Position numbers and translations under genes: made by a program. Under the pieces are notes generated by a model. That model searched no databases and was not told where the DNA came from. It worked only from the letters and a program-made list of their open reading frames with translations. Shown here piece after piece: positions 37,792-47,282 of a stretch of DNA of 64,000 nucleotides (the first letter of the stretch is position 1; the number at the start of each line of letters is the position of its first letter). The stretch comes from CAXBBB01 sp963815505 (GTDB lineage Bacteria; Bacteroidota; Rhodothermia; Rhodothermales; BA12): contig CAWFGU010000001.1 of assembly GCA_963815505.1 (NCBI GenBank), positions 128,382 through 192,381 on the forward strand, given 5' to 3'.

Positions 37792-39179
37792 TCACAACCC
37801 ATACTTTTCGATACGCCGGTAGAGCGAGGCGCGCGTCAAACCCAGCTCGTCGGCGGCGCGGCTGATGTTGCCGCCGTGCTTGCTCAGTGCTTTACGGATG
37901 ACCGTTCGCTCCACGTCCTCCAGATCAAGGCTCGGCAGCGCTGCGGAAGGCTGCGGCGTGGTAGCCGAGAACGAGAGGTCAGCCGCCGTCAGCGTTTCGC
38001 CGTCGCCCAGGACGACGGCGCGCTCGATGGTGTGCTGCAATTCTCTGACGTTGCCGGGCCACGGGTAGCGAGACAGCGCGTCGAGAGCGTCGGGCGAGAG
38101 GCGACGCGTCGGGCGGTCGTACTGCCGGGCGTAGCGGGTGAGGAAGTGCCCGGCGAGGAGCCCGATGTCGCCGACGCGGTCGCGCAGCGGAGGCAAGCGC
38201 ACTTCGACCGTGTTGATGCGGTAGATCAGGTCTTGCCGAAACGCGCCCGCCGCGACGGCCTGGGCCAAGTCGACGTTGGTCGCGCTGACGAGTCGCACGT
38301 CGACCGCGCGCGGTTTGGTTTCGCCGACGCGCGTGATCGTCCGGCTTTGGAGCGCGGTGAGCAGGCGGGCCTGCTGGGCCGGTGTCGTGTTGGCGATCTC
38401 GTCGAGGAAGAGCGTTCCGCTCGCCGCCGCCTCCATCCGCCCCTCGCGATCCGACGCGGCGCCCGTAAACGCGCCCTTGGCGTAGCCGAACAGTTCGGAC
38501 TCGAACAGGCTCTCGCTCAGCGCGCCCAAATCCGCCGTCACGAACGGACCCTCACTTCGGTGCGACGCCGCGTGCAGCGCCTGGGCCGCGACCTGCTTGC
38601 CCGTCCCGTTCTCGCCCAGCAGCAGCACATTGGCATCCGTCCGGGCGACCTTGCGCAGCGTCGCCACGACGCGCTCCATCTCGGGCGACGTGCCGATCAG
38701 ATCGGCAAACGGATCGTCGGACGCAGCGGATGGCGGCGCGCTCCATCGACTCGGCGGGACGTTCCAACCGGGTCCGGCGCACCTGAGCAGCGGCGGCGAC
38801 CGACGCGATCAGCCGCGCGTTGTCCCACGGCTTGGTGACGAAATCGACGGCGCCCCGCTTCATCGCGCGGACGGCCAGTTCGACATCTGCCGTAGGCCGT
38901 GATCATGATGACGGCGAGATCGGCGTCCATGCGCAGCAGGCGGTCCAGATATTCCAGTCCCTCGCGGCCCGACGAGGCGTCACGCTCGTAGTTCATGTCG
39001 AGCAGGACCACGTCGAAGCGGTTCTCCCGCATCAGCGTCGGCAGGCTTGCGGGCGAGGTGGCCGTCTGGACGGCGCCGACGTGCCCTGTGAGCAGCAGGC
39101 GGATGGCAGTGAGCACGTCTTCGTTATCGTCGACGACTAGGACGCGGACAGTTGAAAGATCAGAAAAAGGAGCGGACAT
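37792..39179 (-). CDS. NtrC-family sigma-54 response regulator (two frame changes)
   Basis: About 462 aa from the ATG at 39177-39179, with frame changes near 38892 and 38740. The receiver has DD in VLVVDDNED, phosphoacceptor D in VLLDMNY, T in MITAYG and K in VTKPW. The AAA+ domain has Walker A GENGTGKQ, the sigma-54 contact GAFTGA and Walker B GTLFLDEI, plus the Arg finger region RQDLIYRINTVEVRLPPLRDR. A Fis-type HTH ends the protein (KHGGNISRAADELGLTRASL). It is the likely activator of the repeated dyads upstream of the ABC genes. Confidence 0.9.
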
Positions 39180-39252
39180 CGGAGGCGGTGAGGTGCAGAA
39201 GGGTACGTGTGCGAGGTGAGATGAGGCAATCGCCGCGCCGCAGTCTATGCAG

Positions 39253-39273
39253 GGGCGACTCGGCGAGTCGCCC
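39253..39273. repeat. REP-like palindrome, copy 2
   Basis: GGGCGACTCG-G-CGAGTCGCCC, 10-bp perfect arms with a single-base centre, the best-formed copy in the window. Confidence 0.8.
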
Positions 39274-39383
39274 TGAGGCAAGCAAAAGGGCCTCGCCAAC
39301 CCGAATCGCCATCATCGCCGAAATCCATCAGTTCCGAGAGCAGGGGGTCACCCAATCACCCCACAGGCAGATCAGGCCACAAC

Positions 39384-39476
39384 CGTTCGCGCGCGTCCGC
39401 TCAGTGTCCGCAGGTGAACAGTTGGCACGCCGAAAAACGCCTCAGTGCGCGATGTGCGCCTGGGCACGGCTCTTGG
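39384..39476 (+). promoter_or_regulatory. Sigma-54 promoter module P1 (small gene, adaptor, ATPase, permease 1)
   Basis: Distal operator CGTTCG-N4-CGTCCG starts at 39384. Proximal operator TGTCCG-CAGG-TGAACA is at 39405-39420. The sigma-54 box GGCACG-GCTC-TTGG has its -24 GG at 39463. The offsets to GG are 79 and 58, the same as in P2, P3 and P5. The ATG follows 35 bp after the -12 box. Confidence 0.85.
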
Positions 39477-39510
39477 AGATTATCCGGGCACAACCAACAC
39501 CCCGACCGTC

Positions 39511-39903
39511 ATGACGCGCCTCGCCTCCCTCCTTCTCGTTCTGCTACTCGTCGGCCCGGCCTACGCGCAATCGACCGTGCAAGTGATCGATAACCGCTAC
39601 GATCAATCCGAGTACTCGGCGATGCGCACCAGCTTCGAGGTCAGCGTCCGCTATGCGTCGAGCGAGGGTCTGACGAACCTGGGCACGCTGCTCGAACTGG
39701 TCAACACACAGCCCAACCTGCTGCGCGCCGAGCTCAACGGCAACGGCGATCAGGCGCGGCTGAGCGTCCGCTTCTCGTTCGCGTCGAGCGACGAACTCAA
39801 CGCCTTCGTCTCCCGCGCCGAAACGACAGAGATGCTCGACCGCATCCGCGCGATCAACCCCGAGACGTTCGCCTACGAGCTCGACATCCGCAAGCGCCAG
39901 TAA
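39511..39903 (+). CDS. Small secreted protein, first gene of the sigma-54 operon
   Basis: 130 aa with a signal peptide (LASLLLVLLLVGPAYAQ). The mature domain alternates strands and helices (TSFEVSVRYASSEGL, LSVRFSFASSDELNAFVSRA) and has no cysteine. I recognise no family. It starts 35 bp after promoter P1 and sits 66 bp before the adaptor, so it is cotranscribed with the exporter. It may be a periplasmic sensor, accessory or cargo protein (inference). Confidence 0.75.
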   Translation: MTRLASLLLVLLLVGPAYAQSTVQVIDNRYDQSEYSAMRTSFEVSVRYASSEGLTNLGTLLELVNTQPNLLRAELNGNGDQARLSVRFSFASSDELNAFVSRAETTEMLDRIRAINPETFAYELDIRKRQ

Positions 39904-39969
39904 CCGGCTGTGCGGTTGGTGGGTGCCCCGAGGGTTGCCCCAACTAATGAACCTGAATTGATTTTGGAT

Positions 39970-41286
39970 ATGTCGATTTTAACGCAACCCTTGGTGACCA
40001 CGTCGGGCGACGGCGGGCCGGTTCGCGGAACGGGCGAGGGCAAAGATGTCGAGCGCGCACCGCGCCCCGTCTGGCGCAAGTGGCTGCCCTATGGCATCGG
40101 CGCGCTGGTCGTGCTGCTGCTGATCTCGGCCGCCGTCTGGGCCGGACGGGGCGGACAGCGCTTGCGGGTCGAAGAAGACCGGTTGCGGATCTCGACCGCC
40201 CAGACGGGCGATTTCCTCGAATACGTCGCCGTCAACGCAGCCGCTCAGCCGCTGCGGACGATCTACCTCGACGCGGTCGTCGGCGGGCAGGTGCGCGAGC
40301 GATACGTCGAAGAGGGCGCCGTCGTGGCAGCTGGAACGCCGCTGCTCAGGCTCGAAAACGATAACCTGACGCTGCAGCAGATGCAGTCCGAGGCGTCGCT
40401 CGTCGAGCAGGCCAACGGCATCCGCAACACGCGCCTGGCGCTCGACCAGAATCAGCTCAACCTGTCGCAGCAGCTCGCCCAACTCGACTACGATCTGGGA
40501 CGAGCGCAGCGCGAACACGACCGGCTCAAAGGACTGTTCGATCAGGGCTTGGTCCCCGCTCAAGAGTACGAAGACGCGCGCGACGAACTAGCCTACCTCA
40601 GCCGCCGCCGCGACCTGACGCTTCAGAGCCACCGGCAAGACTCGGTCAGCCGGACGGTTCAGATCGAGCAGATGAGGGGTCAGCAGGCGCGGCTGCAGCA
40701 AAACATGTCGTTCCTCGGCCAGACCGTCGACAACCTGATCGTCCGCGCGCCCGTCGCCGGGCAGCTGACGAGCCTGGACGCCGAGATCGGCGAACTCAAA
40801 GGCCAGGGCAGCCGGCTGGGTCAGATCGACGTGATCGGCGGCTTCCGCCTGGTGGCGCAGATCGACGAGCACTACGTGGCCCGCGTAGCGACCGGACAGC
40901 AGGCAACGGCTACAATCAGCGGAGCCGACTACGAACTGGAGGTGCGCAAGGTCTACCCCGAAGTCACGAACGGCCGTTTCCAGGTCGACCTGGTCTTCCT
41001 GGGCGAGCCGCCGCCGTCGCTGCGACGCGGGCGGAGCGTTCAGGTGCGGCTCCAACTCGGCCAGCCCGAGCAGGCGCTGCTGCTCGAACGCGGCGGCTTC
41101 TTCCAGGCGACGGGCGGACGCTGGGCCTACGTCGTCCGAGGCGGCGAGGCGGTCCGCGTGCCGATTACACTGGGCCGCCAGAATCCGCTCTTCTTCGAGG
41201 TGACGGACGGCCTCCAGCCCGGCGACCGCGTCGTCACGTCCAGCTACGACACGTTCGGCGACGCCGACGTGCTGGTGCTGAACTAG
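39970..41286 (+). CDS. HlyD/MacA-type periplasmic adaptor
   Basis: 438 aa from the ATG at 39970. One membrane helix (YGIGALVVLLLISAAVWAG) is followed by a lipoyl half (TIYLDAVVGGQVRERYVEEG), a long coiled-coil hairpin (about 140-255, QLAQLDYDLGRAQREHDRL), the second lipoyl half (LIVRAPVAGQLTSLDAEIGE) and a beta-barrel. In MacAB-type systems this joins the permease to an outer membrane channel. No TolC-type gene is in the window. Confidence 0.92.
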   Translation: MSILTQPLVTTSGDGGPVRGTGEGKDVERAPRPVWRKWLPYGIGALVVLLLISAAVWAGRGGQRLRVEEDRLRISTAQTGDFLEYVAVNAAAQPLRTIYLDAVVGGQVRERYVEEGAVVAAGTPLLRLENDNLTLQQMQSEASLVEQANGIRNTRLALDQNQLNLSQQLAQLDYDLGRAQREHDRLKGLFDQGLVPAQEYEDARDELAYLSRRRDLTLQSHRQDSVSRTVQIEQMRGQQARLQQNMSFLGQTVDNLIVRAPVAGQLTSLDAEIGELKGQGSRLGQIDVIGGFRLVAQIDEHYVARVATGQQATATISGADYELEVRKVYPEVTNGRFQVDLVFLGEPPPSLRRGRSVQVRLQLGQPEQALLLERGGFFQATGGRWAYVVRGGEAVRVPITLGRQNPLFFEVTDGLQPGDRVVTSSYDTFGDADVLVLN

Positions 41287-41300
41287 ACCTTCGATCCGAA

Positions 41301-41324
41301 GGGGAGATTCATGAATCGCCCCCC
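41301..41324. repeat. REP-like palindrome, variant
   Basis: GATTCATGAATC (perfect, 41306-41317) is flanked by GGGG and CCCC, giving GGGGAGATTCATGAATCGCC. It lies just upstream of copy 3 in the adaptor-ATPase gap. Confidence 0.65.
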
Positions 41325-41343
41325 ACACCGCCCTTCCCTCTGA

Positions 41344-41360
41344 GCGACTCGCCGAGTCGC
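41344..41360. repeat. REP-like palindrome, copy 3
   Basis: GCGACTCG-C-CGAGTCGC, 8-bp perfect arms, in the adaptor-ATPase gap. Confidence 0.7.
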
Positions 41361-41429
41361 CCATATGTCGCATCACGCCGCATCCGACACTCCGAATCAA
41401 TTCGCAATAATCCGCAACACTCGACTCTC

Positions 41430-42185
41430 ATGGAAACGCCCACCCTCACACCCTCTGCTCCTGCTGCCGTAAAGAACGGCGGCTCGACCCTGATTCAGAC
41501 TCAGGACATGACCAAGGTGTACCGCACCGAATCGGTCGAAACGCAGGCGCTCGCAGGAGTGTCTCTGGGCGTAAATCGAGGCGCTTTTGTAGCGCTGATG
41601 GGGCCGTCGGGCTGCGGCAAGTCGACGCTGCTCAACATTCTGGGGATGCTTGACCAACCGTCCAGCGGGAAGTATCTGTTCGACGGATCGGACATCGCTC
41701 AGGCGGGCGAGTCGCAGCGGGCCAAGCTGCGCAGAGGGCGCATCGGGTTCGTGTTCCAGAGCTTCAACCTGATCGACGATCTGACGGTCTACGAAAACGT
41801 CGAGCTGCCGCTGCTCTACCTCAAAACGGACAAAGCCGAGCGCAAAGCCCGCGTCGAAGCCGCCCTGGACCGCGTCGCGATGCTTCACCGCCGGAGCCAC
41901 CACCCGCAGCAGCTATCGGGCGGCCAGCAGCAGCGCGTGGCGATCGCGCGCGCCGTCGTCGCCTCGCCTCCGCTGATCCTGGCCGATGAGCCGACGGGTA
42001 ACCTCGACTCCAAGAACGGCGCCGAAGTGATGAAACTGCTCGTCGAACTCAACGAGGCCGGGACGACGATCGTGATGGTGACGCACTCGGCCATCGACGC
42101 CGAATACGCGCATAGGGTCGTCAACCTGTTCGACGGGCGCATCGTGAGCGAGCACTTCGCCAACCAAACCGTCGCGGCGGGCTGA
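41430..42185 (+). CDS. ABC transporter ATP-binding protein (MacB/LolD-like)
   Basis: 251 aa. Walker A GPSGCGKST (about 58-66), Q-loop FVFQSFNLIDDLTVYENVEL, signature LSGGQQQR, Walker B LILADEPTGNLDS and H-loop VMVTHS. It is the LolD/MacB/YknY type of ATPase that works with MacB/FtsX permeases rather than a transport path across the membrane. It is the only ATPase in the window, so it presumably serves all eight permeases or the partners of those outside. Confidence 0.94.
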   Translation: METPTLTPSAPAAVKNGGSTLIQTQDMTKVYRTESVETQALAGVSLGVNRGAFVALMGPSGCGKSTLLNILGMLDQPSSGKYLFDGSDIAQAGESQRAKLRRGRIGFVFQSFNLIDDLTVYENVELPLLYLKTDKAERKARVEAALDRVAMLHRRSHHPQQLSGGQQQRVAIARAVVASPPLILADEPTGNLDSKNGAEVMKLLVELNEAGTTIVMVTHSAIDAEYAHRVVNLFDGRIVSEHFANQTVAAG

Positions 42186-42235
42186 CGGTGGTCGGCTGAT
42201 GTAGAACGTGGGCAATGGGAGCCTGCGACATCCGT

Positions 42236-42256
42236 GGGCGACTCGGCGAGTCGCTC
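42236..42256. repeat. REP-like palindrome, copy 4
   Basis: GGGCGACTCG-G-CGAGTCGCTC, 22 bp before permease 1. Confidence 0.7.
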
Positions 42257-42278
42257 CTACCTCTTGATTTTGGGTTCT

Positions 42279-44672
42279 ATGCACACGCTTCGTCTCGCTT
42301 TTCGCCGGTTGCGGCGGCATCCTGGGTTTACGCTGCTCAACGTGTTTGGGCTGAGCGTGGGATTGGCGTGTGCCGTCATGATCGGACTGTTCGTGCGATT
42401 CGAGCTGAGCTTCGACCGCTTTCATCCCGACGCGGATCGCATCGTGCGCATCGCAAAGGACGATCCAGGCAACGAGTACCTGGGCACGACGCGGTTCGCT
42501 CTGACGCCCGATCCGCTGGCCGACGTGCTGCCGGTCGATCTGCAGTCGGTCGAGCGGGCGACGCAGATTTCGTTTCCCGACGAGCTTTCGGTCGAGCGCG
42601 CCGACGGCTCGATCACCATTGGGACGGCGTTCGCGACGGCAGATTTCTTTCGCGTGTTCACCGGGTTCGAACTGATCAACGGCGACGCCGAGACCGCGCT
42701 ATCCGAACCAGGCACCATCGTCCTGACACAGTCGGCGGCGCGACGGCTCTTCGGCGACGACGATCCGATCGGGCAGATGCTCGCTACGTCGCTGGGCGAT
42801 GGGGGACTGCTGACCGTGAGCGGCGTCGCAGCCGACCCGCCCCTAGCGTCGCATCTCTCGTTCGCGTCGCTGATCTCGATGGAGACGCGAACGGTGATCG
42901 ACGATTACTCGCTCAGCCAGCGCTGGGGTAGTGCCAACGTCTACACGTATGCCCTGCTTCGCCCGGATGCCGACCGCGCAGCCTTCGCTGCCAAACTGGC
43001 AACGCTGGGACGGAAGTATCTGGGCGATCTGGACTGGTACGTCGACAACCCCGAGTCGATTTCGGTCTACTTCGCGCAGCCGCTGACCGACCTGCACCTG
43101 AGGTCGAACCTCAACTTCGAACCGGGCACGCCAGGCAGCCTGCGTTACGTGTATTTGGTCGGCGGGCTGGGGCTGCTGATTCTGCTGATCGCCGTCATCA
43201 ACTACGTCAACCTGATCACGGCTCAGGCCGCCGCTCGGGCGCGCGAAATGGGGATGCGCAAGGCATTGGGCGCAGCACGGACGCACCTGGTGAGCCGGTT
43301 GCTGGGTGAGTCCGTCGTACTCACCGCCGCCGCGTTCGGGTTGGCGCTGGGAATCGCCTACACGCTGCTGCCGACGTTCAGCGAGATCATCGGGCGCGAA
43401 CTGAGCCTGGGCGCGCCAACACCTTTGCTGTTCTGGCTGATCGCTGGAGCGACGGTCGTCGGCGTCGGGCTGGTGGCGGGGACGTATCCAGCACTGCTCT
43501 TGTCCAAACTCGATCCGTCAGCGGCACTCTCTGGGTCGAGCCGAGGGGCGACCGGCAGCGGCCGGCTGCGCGATGGGCTGGTCGTGGTACAACTCGCCGT
43601 GACGGTGGGACTTCTGGTGAGCACACTGGTCGTGCGTGAGCAGATGGGCTACGCTGCGACGGCCGACACGGGGATGGAGCGAGCCAATGTGGTGTCGATT
43701 CCACTCGACCGCGAGTTTCGGTCGCGCTACCCGGCCCTCCGCGAGGCGGCACTGCGGCACCCGGGCGTCCTGGCGCTCGCCGCCGGTCAAAACCTCGTCG
43801 ATGTGGGCAACCAGACGGGCGTAACCCGGTGGATGGGCAACGAGGACCCAGACGAGCCGATGTTTGCCTTCAACGTGGCCGCTCAGCCCGGCATTACCGA
43901 CGTATTCGGCCTCGAACTGGTCGACGGCAACGACCTCGACTCGGTCGACGTGGGGAGCGACGGTGTGCTGATCAACGAGACGTTCGCGCGCGGGCTGGGC
44001 ATGGACGATCCTGTCGGCGCGTGGGTCGAAATGCACGGACGCGAAATGCGCATCGTCGGCGTGCTGCGCGACTTCCACTTCCAGTCGTTCCACCAGCCTA
44101 TCGGCCCGTTCGCGCTGTACCGGGACCGGACGTGGTTCTGGGGTTTGCAGGTCCGCATCGAAGCGAGTGGCACGCCCCAAGCGCTGGCCCACCTCGAAGA
44201 GACGCTGGCCGAGTTTGCGCCGGGCCAGCCGTTCGCCTACACGTTCGCCGACGAGGCGTACGACCGCCTGTACCGCGCCGAGGCGCGGCAGGCCCGGTTG
44301 TTCGGCTATCTGACGACGCTGGCTGTCGTGCTCGCGTCGCTGGGGCTGATCGGACTGGCGGCGTTCGTAACGCGGCAGCGGATGCGCGAGATCGCCGTCC
44401 GCAAGTCGCTCGGGGCGACGAGCAATGGACTCGTATTGCTGCTCGGTCGGCGCTTCGTGATGCTTGTCGGGGCCGCGTTTGTCGTCGCCGCGCCGCTATC
44501 GGTCTGGGCGATGCAGCGCTGGTTGGACGGCTTCGCTTACCGCATCACCATCGGCCCGTCGCTGCTGCTGACAGGTGGCGCATTTTGCCTCGTCGTCACG
44601 CTGGGTATCGTCAGCTTCCAGGTCGTCCGCGCGGCCCGCGTCGATCCGGCTCAGCTGCTCAGGCATGAGTGA
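42279..44672 (+). CDS. MacB/FtsX-type ABC permease 1
   Basis: 797 aa. One N-terminal helix (GFTLLNVFGLSVGLACAVMI), a periplasmic MacB-type domain, three helices with coupling motif AREMGMRKALGAARTHL, a second periplasmic domain, then three more helices with MREIAVRKSLGATS. It ends AQLLRHE. The eight-helix, double-FtsX plan is the one used by large Bacteroidota permeases. It lies 93 bp after the ATPase in the P1 unit. Confidence 0.92.
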   Translation: MHTLRLAFRRLRRHPGFTLLNVFGLSVGLACAVMIGLFVRFELSFDRFHPDADRIVRIAKDDPGNEYLGTTRFALTPDPLADVLPVDLQSVERATQISFPDELSVERADGSITIGTAFATADFFRVFTGFELINGDAETALSEPGTIVLTQSAARRLFGDDDPIGQMLATSLGDGGLLTVSGVAADPPLASHLSFASLISMETRTVIDDYSLSQRWGSANVYTYALLRPDADRAAFAAKLATLGRKYLGDLDWYVDNPESISVYFAQPLTDLHLRSNLNFEPGTPGSLRYVYLVGGLGLLILLIAVINYVNLITAQAAARAREMGMRKALGAARTHLVSRLLGESVVLTAAAFGLALGIAYTLLPTFSEIIGRELSLGAPTPLLFWLIAGATVVGVGLVAGTYPALLLSKLDPSAALSGSSRGATGSGRLRDGLVVVQLAVTVGLLVSTLVVREQMGYAATADTGMERANVVSIPLDREFRSRYPALREAALRHPGVLALAAGQNLVDVGNQTGVTRWMGNEDPDEPMFAFNVAAQPGITDVFGLELVDGNDLDSVDVGSDGVLINETFARGLGMDDPVGAWVEMHGREMRIVGVLRDFHFQSFHQPIGPFALYRDRTWFWGLQVRIEASGTPQALAHLEETLAEFAPGQPFAYTFADEAYDRLYRAEARQARLFGYLTTLAVVLASLGLIGLAAFVTRQRMREIAVRKSLGATSNGLVLLLGRRFVMLVGAAFVVAAPLSVWAMQRWLDGFAYRITIGPSLLLTGGAFCLVVTLGIVSFQVVRAARVDPAQLLRHE

Positions 44673-44673
44673 G

Positions 44674-44766
44674 CGTCCGGCCGCGCACGCAGGTTGTCCG
44701 CAGGCGAACAGTCCGGCGCGAGGATCGCGGATCTGAGCGCAGACGGGGCAGCGGCACGCCGTTGGC
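44674..44766 (+). promoter_or_regulatory. Sigma-54 promoter module P2 (permeases 2-4)
   Basis: Distal operator CGTCCG-GCCG-CGCACG starts at 44674. Proximal operator TGTCCG-CAGG-CGAACA is at 44695-44710. The sigma-54 box GGCACG-CCGT-TGGC has GG at 44753. Offsets to GG are 79 and 58. The module begins right after the permease 1 stop. Confidence 0.85.
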
Positions 44767-44796
44767 ACGCCGGAGATCAGCACATCGCGACCTCCT

Positions 44797-44816
44797 GAGC
44801 GATTCGCAAATCGCCT
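44797..44816. repeat. REP-like palindrome, diverged
   Basis: GCGATT-CGCA-AATCGC, 6-bp arms in the permease 2 leader, related to the GGGCGATTCG variant. Confidence 0.5.
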
Positions 44817-44834
44817 CCCTGTCTGATTACTTCC

Positions 44835-47213
44835 ATGCACTCGATTCGTCTCGCATTCCGCCGGTTGCGCCGGCACCCCGGCTTCACGCTCCTTAACGCG
44901 TCGGGTCTTGCCATCGGGCTGGCCTGCGCGCTGCTGGCGCTGTTCTACATCCGCGACGAAACGCGCGTCGACCGTTTCCACCAGGATGCCGACCGCATCT
45001 ACTCGGTCGTGATGACGGACACGCTGCTGGCGCCCGAGACCCCGTTGACGCCCTATCCGCTGGGCTTGGCGCTGGCTGAACAAGCCGAGGTGGTGAGCGT
45101 GATGCGTGCGAGCCGCGGCAGCGTCGGACGAATGCGCGTGGCAGGGCAGGCCGATGAGGTACGCGAGCGACTGCTGATGACTGACGCGGGTTTCTTCGAC
45201 TTCTTCTCGTTTCCCCTGCTGGGAGGAGCACCCTCGCCCCTGGCCGAACCGGACGGACTGGTGCTGACGCCTACGACGGCGGGTGCACTCTTCGGCGAGG
45301 TGAGTCCGCTGGGACAGATCGTCGAGGTGTTCAAGCCGTGGCCGCAGCCGACGTGGGTGCCCCTGCGCGTGACGGCCGTCGCCGCCGCTCCGCCTGCGCA
45401 CTCGACCATCGGATTCGGCGCCGTCGCCCGCTACGAAGCACTGCGCGACGACTACGCCGACGCCGACCGCTGGGGCATGAGCAGCTATCTGACCTACGTC
45501 CGACTGGCGCCCGGTGTAGACGGAGCAGCGTTCGCTGCGGGATTTCCGGACCGAGTGAAGACCCTAGACCCCATCGCCGACAACTGGAACGGGCGGCGGT
45601 TCATCACGCTGCCGCTGACCGACATGTACCTATCGGGGATCGAGGACAACAGCGCGTTTACGGGGCAGGCGGCGTACATGAAGCTGTTCGGCGCGATTGC
45701 GCTGGTGATCCTGCTGATCGCGGTTCTCAACTACGTCAACCTCGCCACGGCGAGCGGGATGCGGATGGCGCGCGAGGTTGGCGTGCGCAAAGCCGTCGGA
45801 GCCGAGCGCGGTCAGGTGGCGCGTGGACTGCTCGCCGAGGCGCAGCTTCTGGTAGCGCTGAGTCTGGTGCTGAGCGCCGTTCTGGTCGCGCTGGCGTTGC
45901 CCCTTGTCAACGCCTTCTTCGGCAAGGGCATCGCCGCATTCACCACCGACGCGCTCCCCATCTGGGCGTCGGCAGTGGGTCTGATGATCGGCGTCGGACT
46001 ACTGGCGGGCGCCTACCCGGCGCTGGCGCTATCGCGCTTCTCCCCGGCGCGCGTGCTGCGGTCGGGACGCGTGGGCGACGCAGGCGGTACCTGGCTGCGC
46101 AGAGGTCTGGTCGTAACACAGTTCGCGGCGACGATCGGGCTGCTCGTCTTCACGGCGTCCGTCTTTCGCCAACTCGACCACGTCGAGAGCCGCTACCCGA
46201 TGGCCGAAGACAGCCGATTGGCCGTGCTCGATTTGGAGTCCGAGTGGATCAAGCGATCGTCGACCGTCGAGTCGGCGCTGTCCAGTCTTCCGGGTGTGAC
46301 CGGGACGGCGGCGAGCACGGGCGTCCCCGGACAGATTGGTAACCGCTACGGCTACACGCCGCCGGGGGGCGACATCGAGATCATCGCCGGCTTCTTCGGC
46401 GACCGCGATTTCGCTGCCCTGATCGGGCTTCCGATGGCGCATCAATCGGCCGAGCGTTCGGGGCCTGAGGCGTATCGACTGTTCGTCAACGAGCAGGCAA
46501 TGGAGCGCGCCGGGCTGGACTGGTCGCCGGGCGTCGCGTTTCCGCTGGGTCTGGCCGAGGGTGGAGTAGACGCGCGCGAAACGACGCCGACGGCGGGCGT
46601 GCTGGCCGACTTCCCCTACGAGTCGCTGCGCACGCCGGTCGAACCGCTCTTCTACGGAGAGGCACCCGATACGTCACGCTTCGAGTATGTCGTCACTCGA
46701 ATCGACCGAGACAGTGTCCAGGCGTTCCAAGCGGCGTTGGGACCGGTCTGGACGCAGTTCAGTGGCGCGGCACCGGAGATCACGTTCGTCGACGATTACG
46801 TCGCGGCGCTGTACGAAGGCGAGCGCAAGTTGGCGCAGCTGGTGACGCTTCTGGCCGTCGTGGGGCTGCTCGTGGCGTGTCTGGGACTGCTCGGATTGGC
46901 TGCGCACGCCGCCGCGCAGAAGCGCAAAGAAATCAGTGTGCGCAAGGTGTTGGGCGCTGGCGTGGGCAACTTGGTCGGACGGATGACGCGCGAGTTCAGC
47001 CTATTGATCGGCGTCGCGTTCCTCGTCGCCTCGCCGATCTCATATGCGCTGGTGTCGGACTGGCTCGAAGGCTTCACCGAGCGGACGAGCGTCGGACCTG
47101 ATGTCTTCGCTGGTGTACTTGCTCTCGTGCTTGCTCTGGCGCTGACGACGGTCAGTTGGCACGCGTGGCACGCTGCGACGCGCAATCCTGCCGATGTGCT
47201 GCGGGCGGAGTAG
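44835..47213 (+). CDS. MacB/FtsX-type ABC permease 2
   Basis: 792 aa with the same plan as permease 1. It starts MHSIRLAFRRLRRHPGFTLL, almost identical to permeases 1, 3 and 4 over this stretch. Coupling motifs are AREVGVRKAVGAERGQVARG and RKEISVRKVLGAGVGNLVGR. It ends NPADVLRAE. It is closest to permease 3, which follows 69 bp later in the same unit and shares YEGERKLAQLVTLLA and VSWHAW. Confidence 0.93.
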   Translation: MHSIRLAFRRLRRHPGFTLLNASGLAIGLACALLALFYIRDETRVDRFHQDADRIYSVVMTDTLLAPETPLTPYPLGLALAEQAEVVSVMRASRGSVGRMRVAGQADEVRERLLMTDAGFFDFFSFPLLGGAPSPLAEPDGLVLTPTTAGALFGEVSPLGQIVEVFKPWPQPTWVPLRVTAVAAAPPAHSTIGFGAVARYEALRDDYADADRWGMSSYLTYVRLAPGVDGAAFAAGFPDRVKTLDPIADNWNGRRFITLPLTDMYLSGIEDNSAFTGQAAYMKLFGAIALVILLIAVLNYVNLATASGMRMAREVGVRKAVGAERGQVARGLLAEAQLLVALSLVLSAVLVALALPLVNAFFGKGIAAFTTDALPIWASAVGLMIGVGLLAGAYPALALSRFSPARVLRSGRVGDAGGTWLRRGLVVTQFAATIGLLVFTASVFRQLDHVESRYPMAEDSRLAVLDLESEWIKRSSTVESALSSLPGVTGTAASTGVPGQIGNRYGYTPPGGDIEIIAGFFGDRDFAALIGLPMAHQSAERSGPEAYRLFVNEQAMERAGLDWSPGVAFPLGLAEGGVDARETTPTAGVLADFPYESLRTPVEPLFYGEAPDTSRFEYVVTRIDRDSVQAFQAALGPVWTQFSGAAPEITFVDDYVAALYEGERKLAQLVTLLAVVGLLVACLGLLGLAAHAAAQKRKEISVRKVLGAGVGNLVGRMTREFSLLIGVAFLVASPISYALVSDWLEGFTERTSVGPDVFAGVLALVLALALTTVSWHAWHAATRNPADVLRAE

Positions 47214-47282
47214 CCGCAGCCTCTCAAAGCAGTCAGGCTTCGAAAACCCGACGGCCTTCCGTCTCCCCTCTCTTCCGATCTC

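Larger units (their letters stand above)
39180..39510. other. Divergent control region of the two-component and ABC genes
   Basis: This 331-bp gap holds a REP-like palindrome (39253-39273) and promoter module P1 (39384-39476). I saw no sigma-54 promoter pointing toward the response regulator, so it may use another sigma factor. No small gene is evident. Confidence 0.7.

Noticed and set aside
37645..38838. Plus-strand open frame of 397 aa across the sigma-54 regulator
   Set aside because: It is antisense to the AAA+ domain of the regulator and has an Arg/Gln/Ala composition with no family character.
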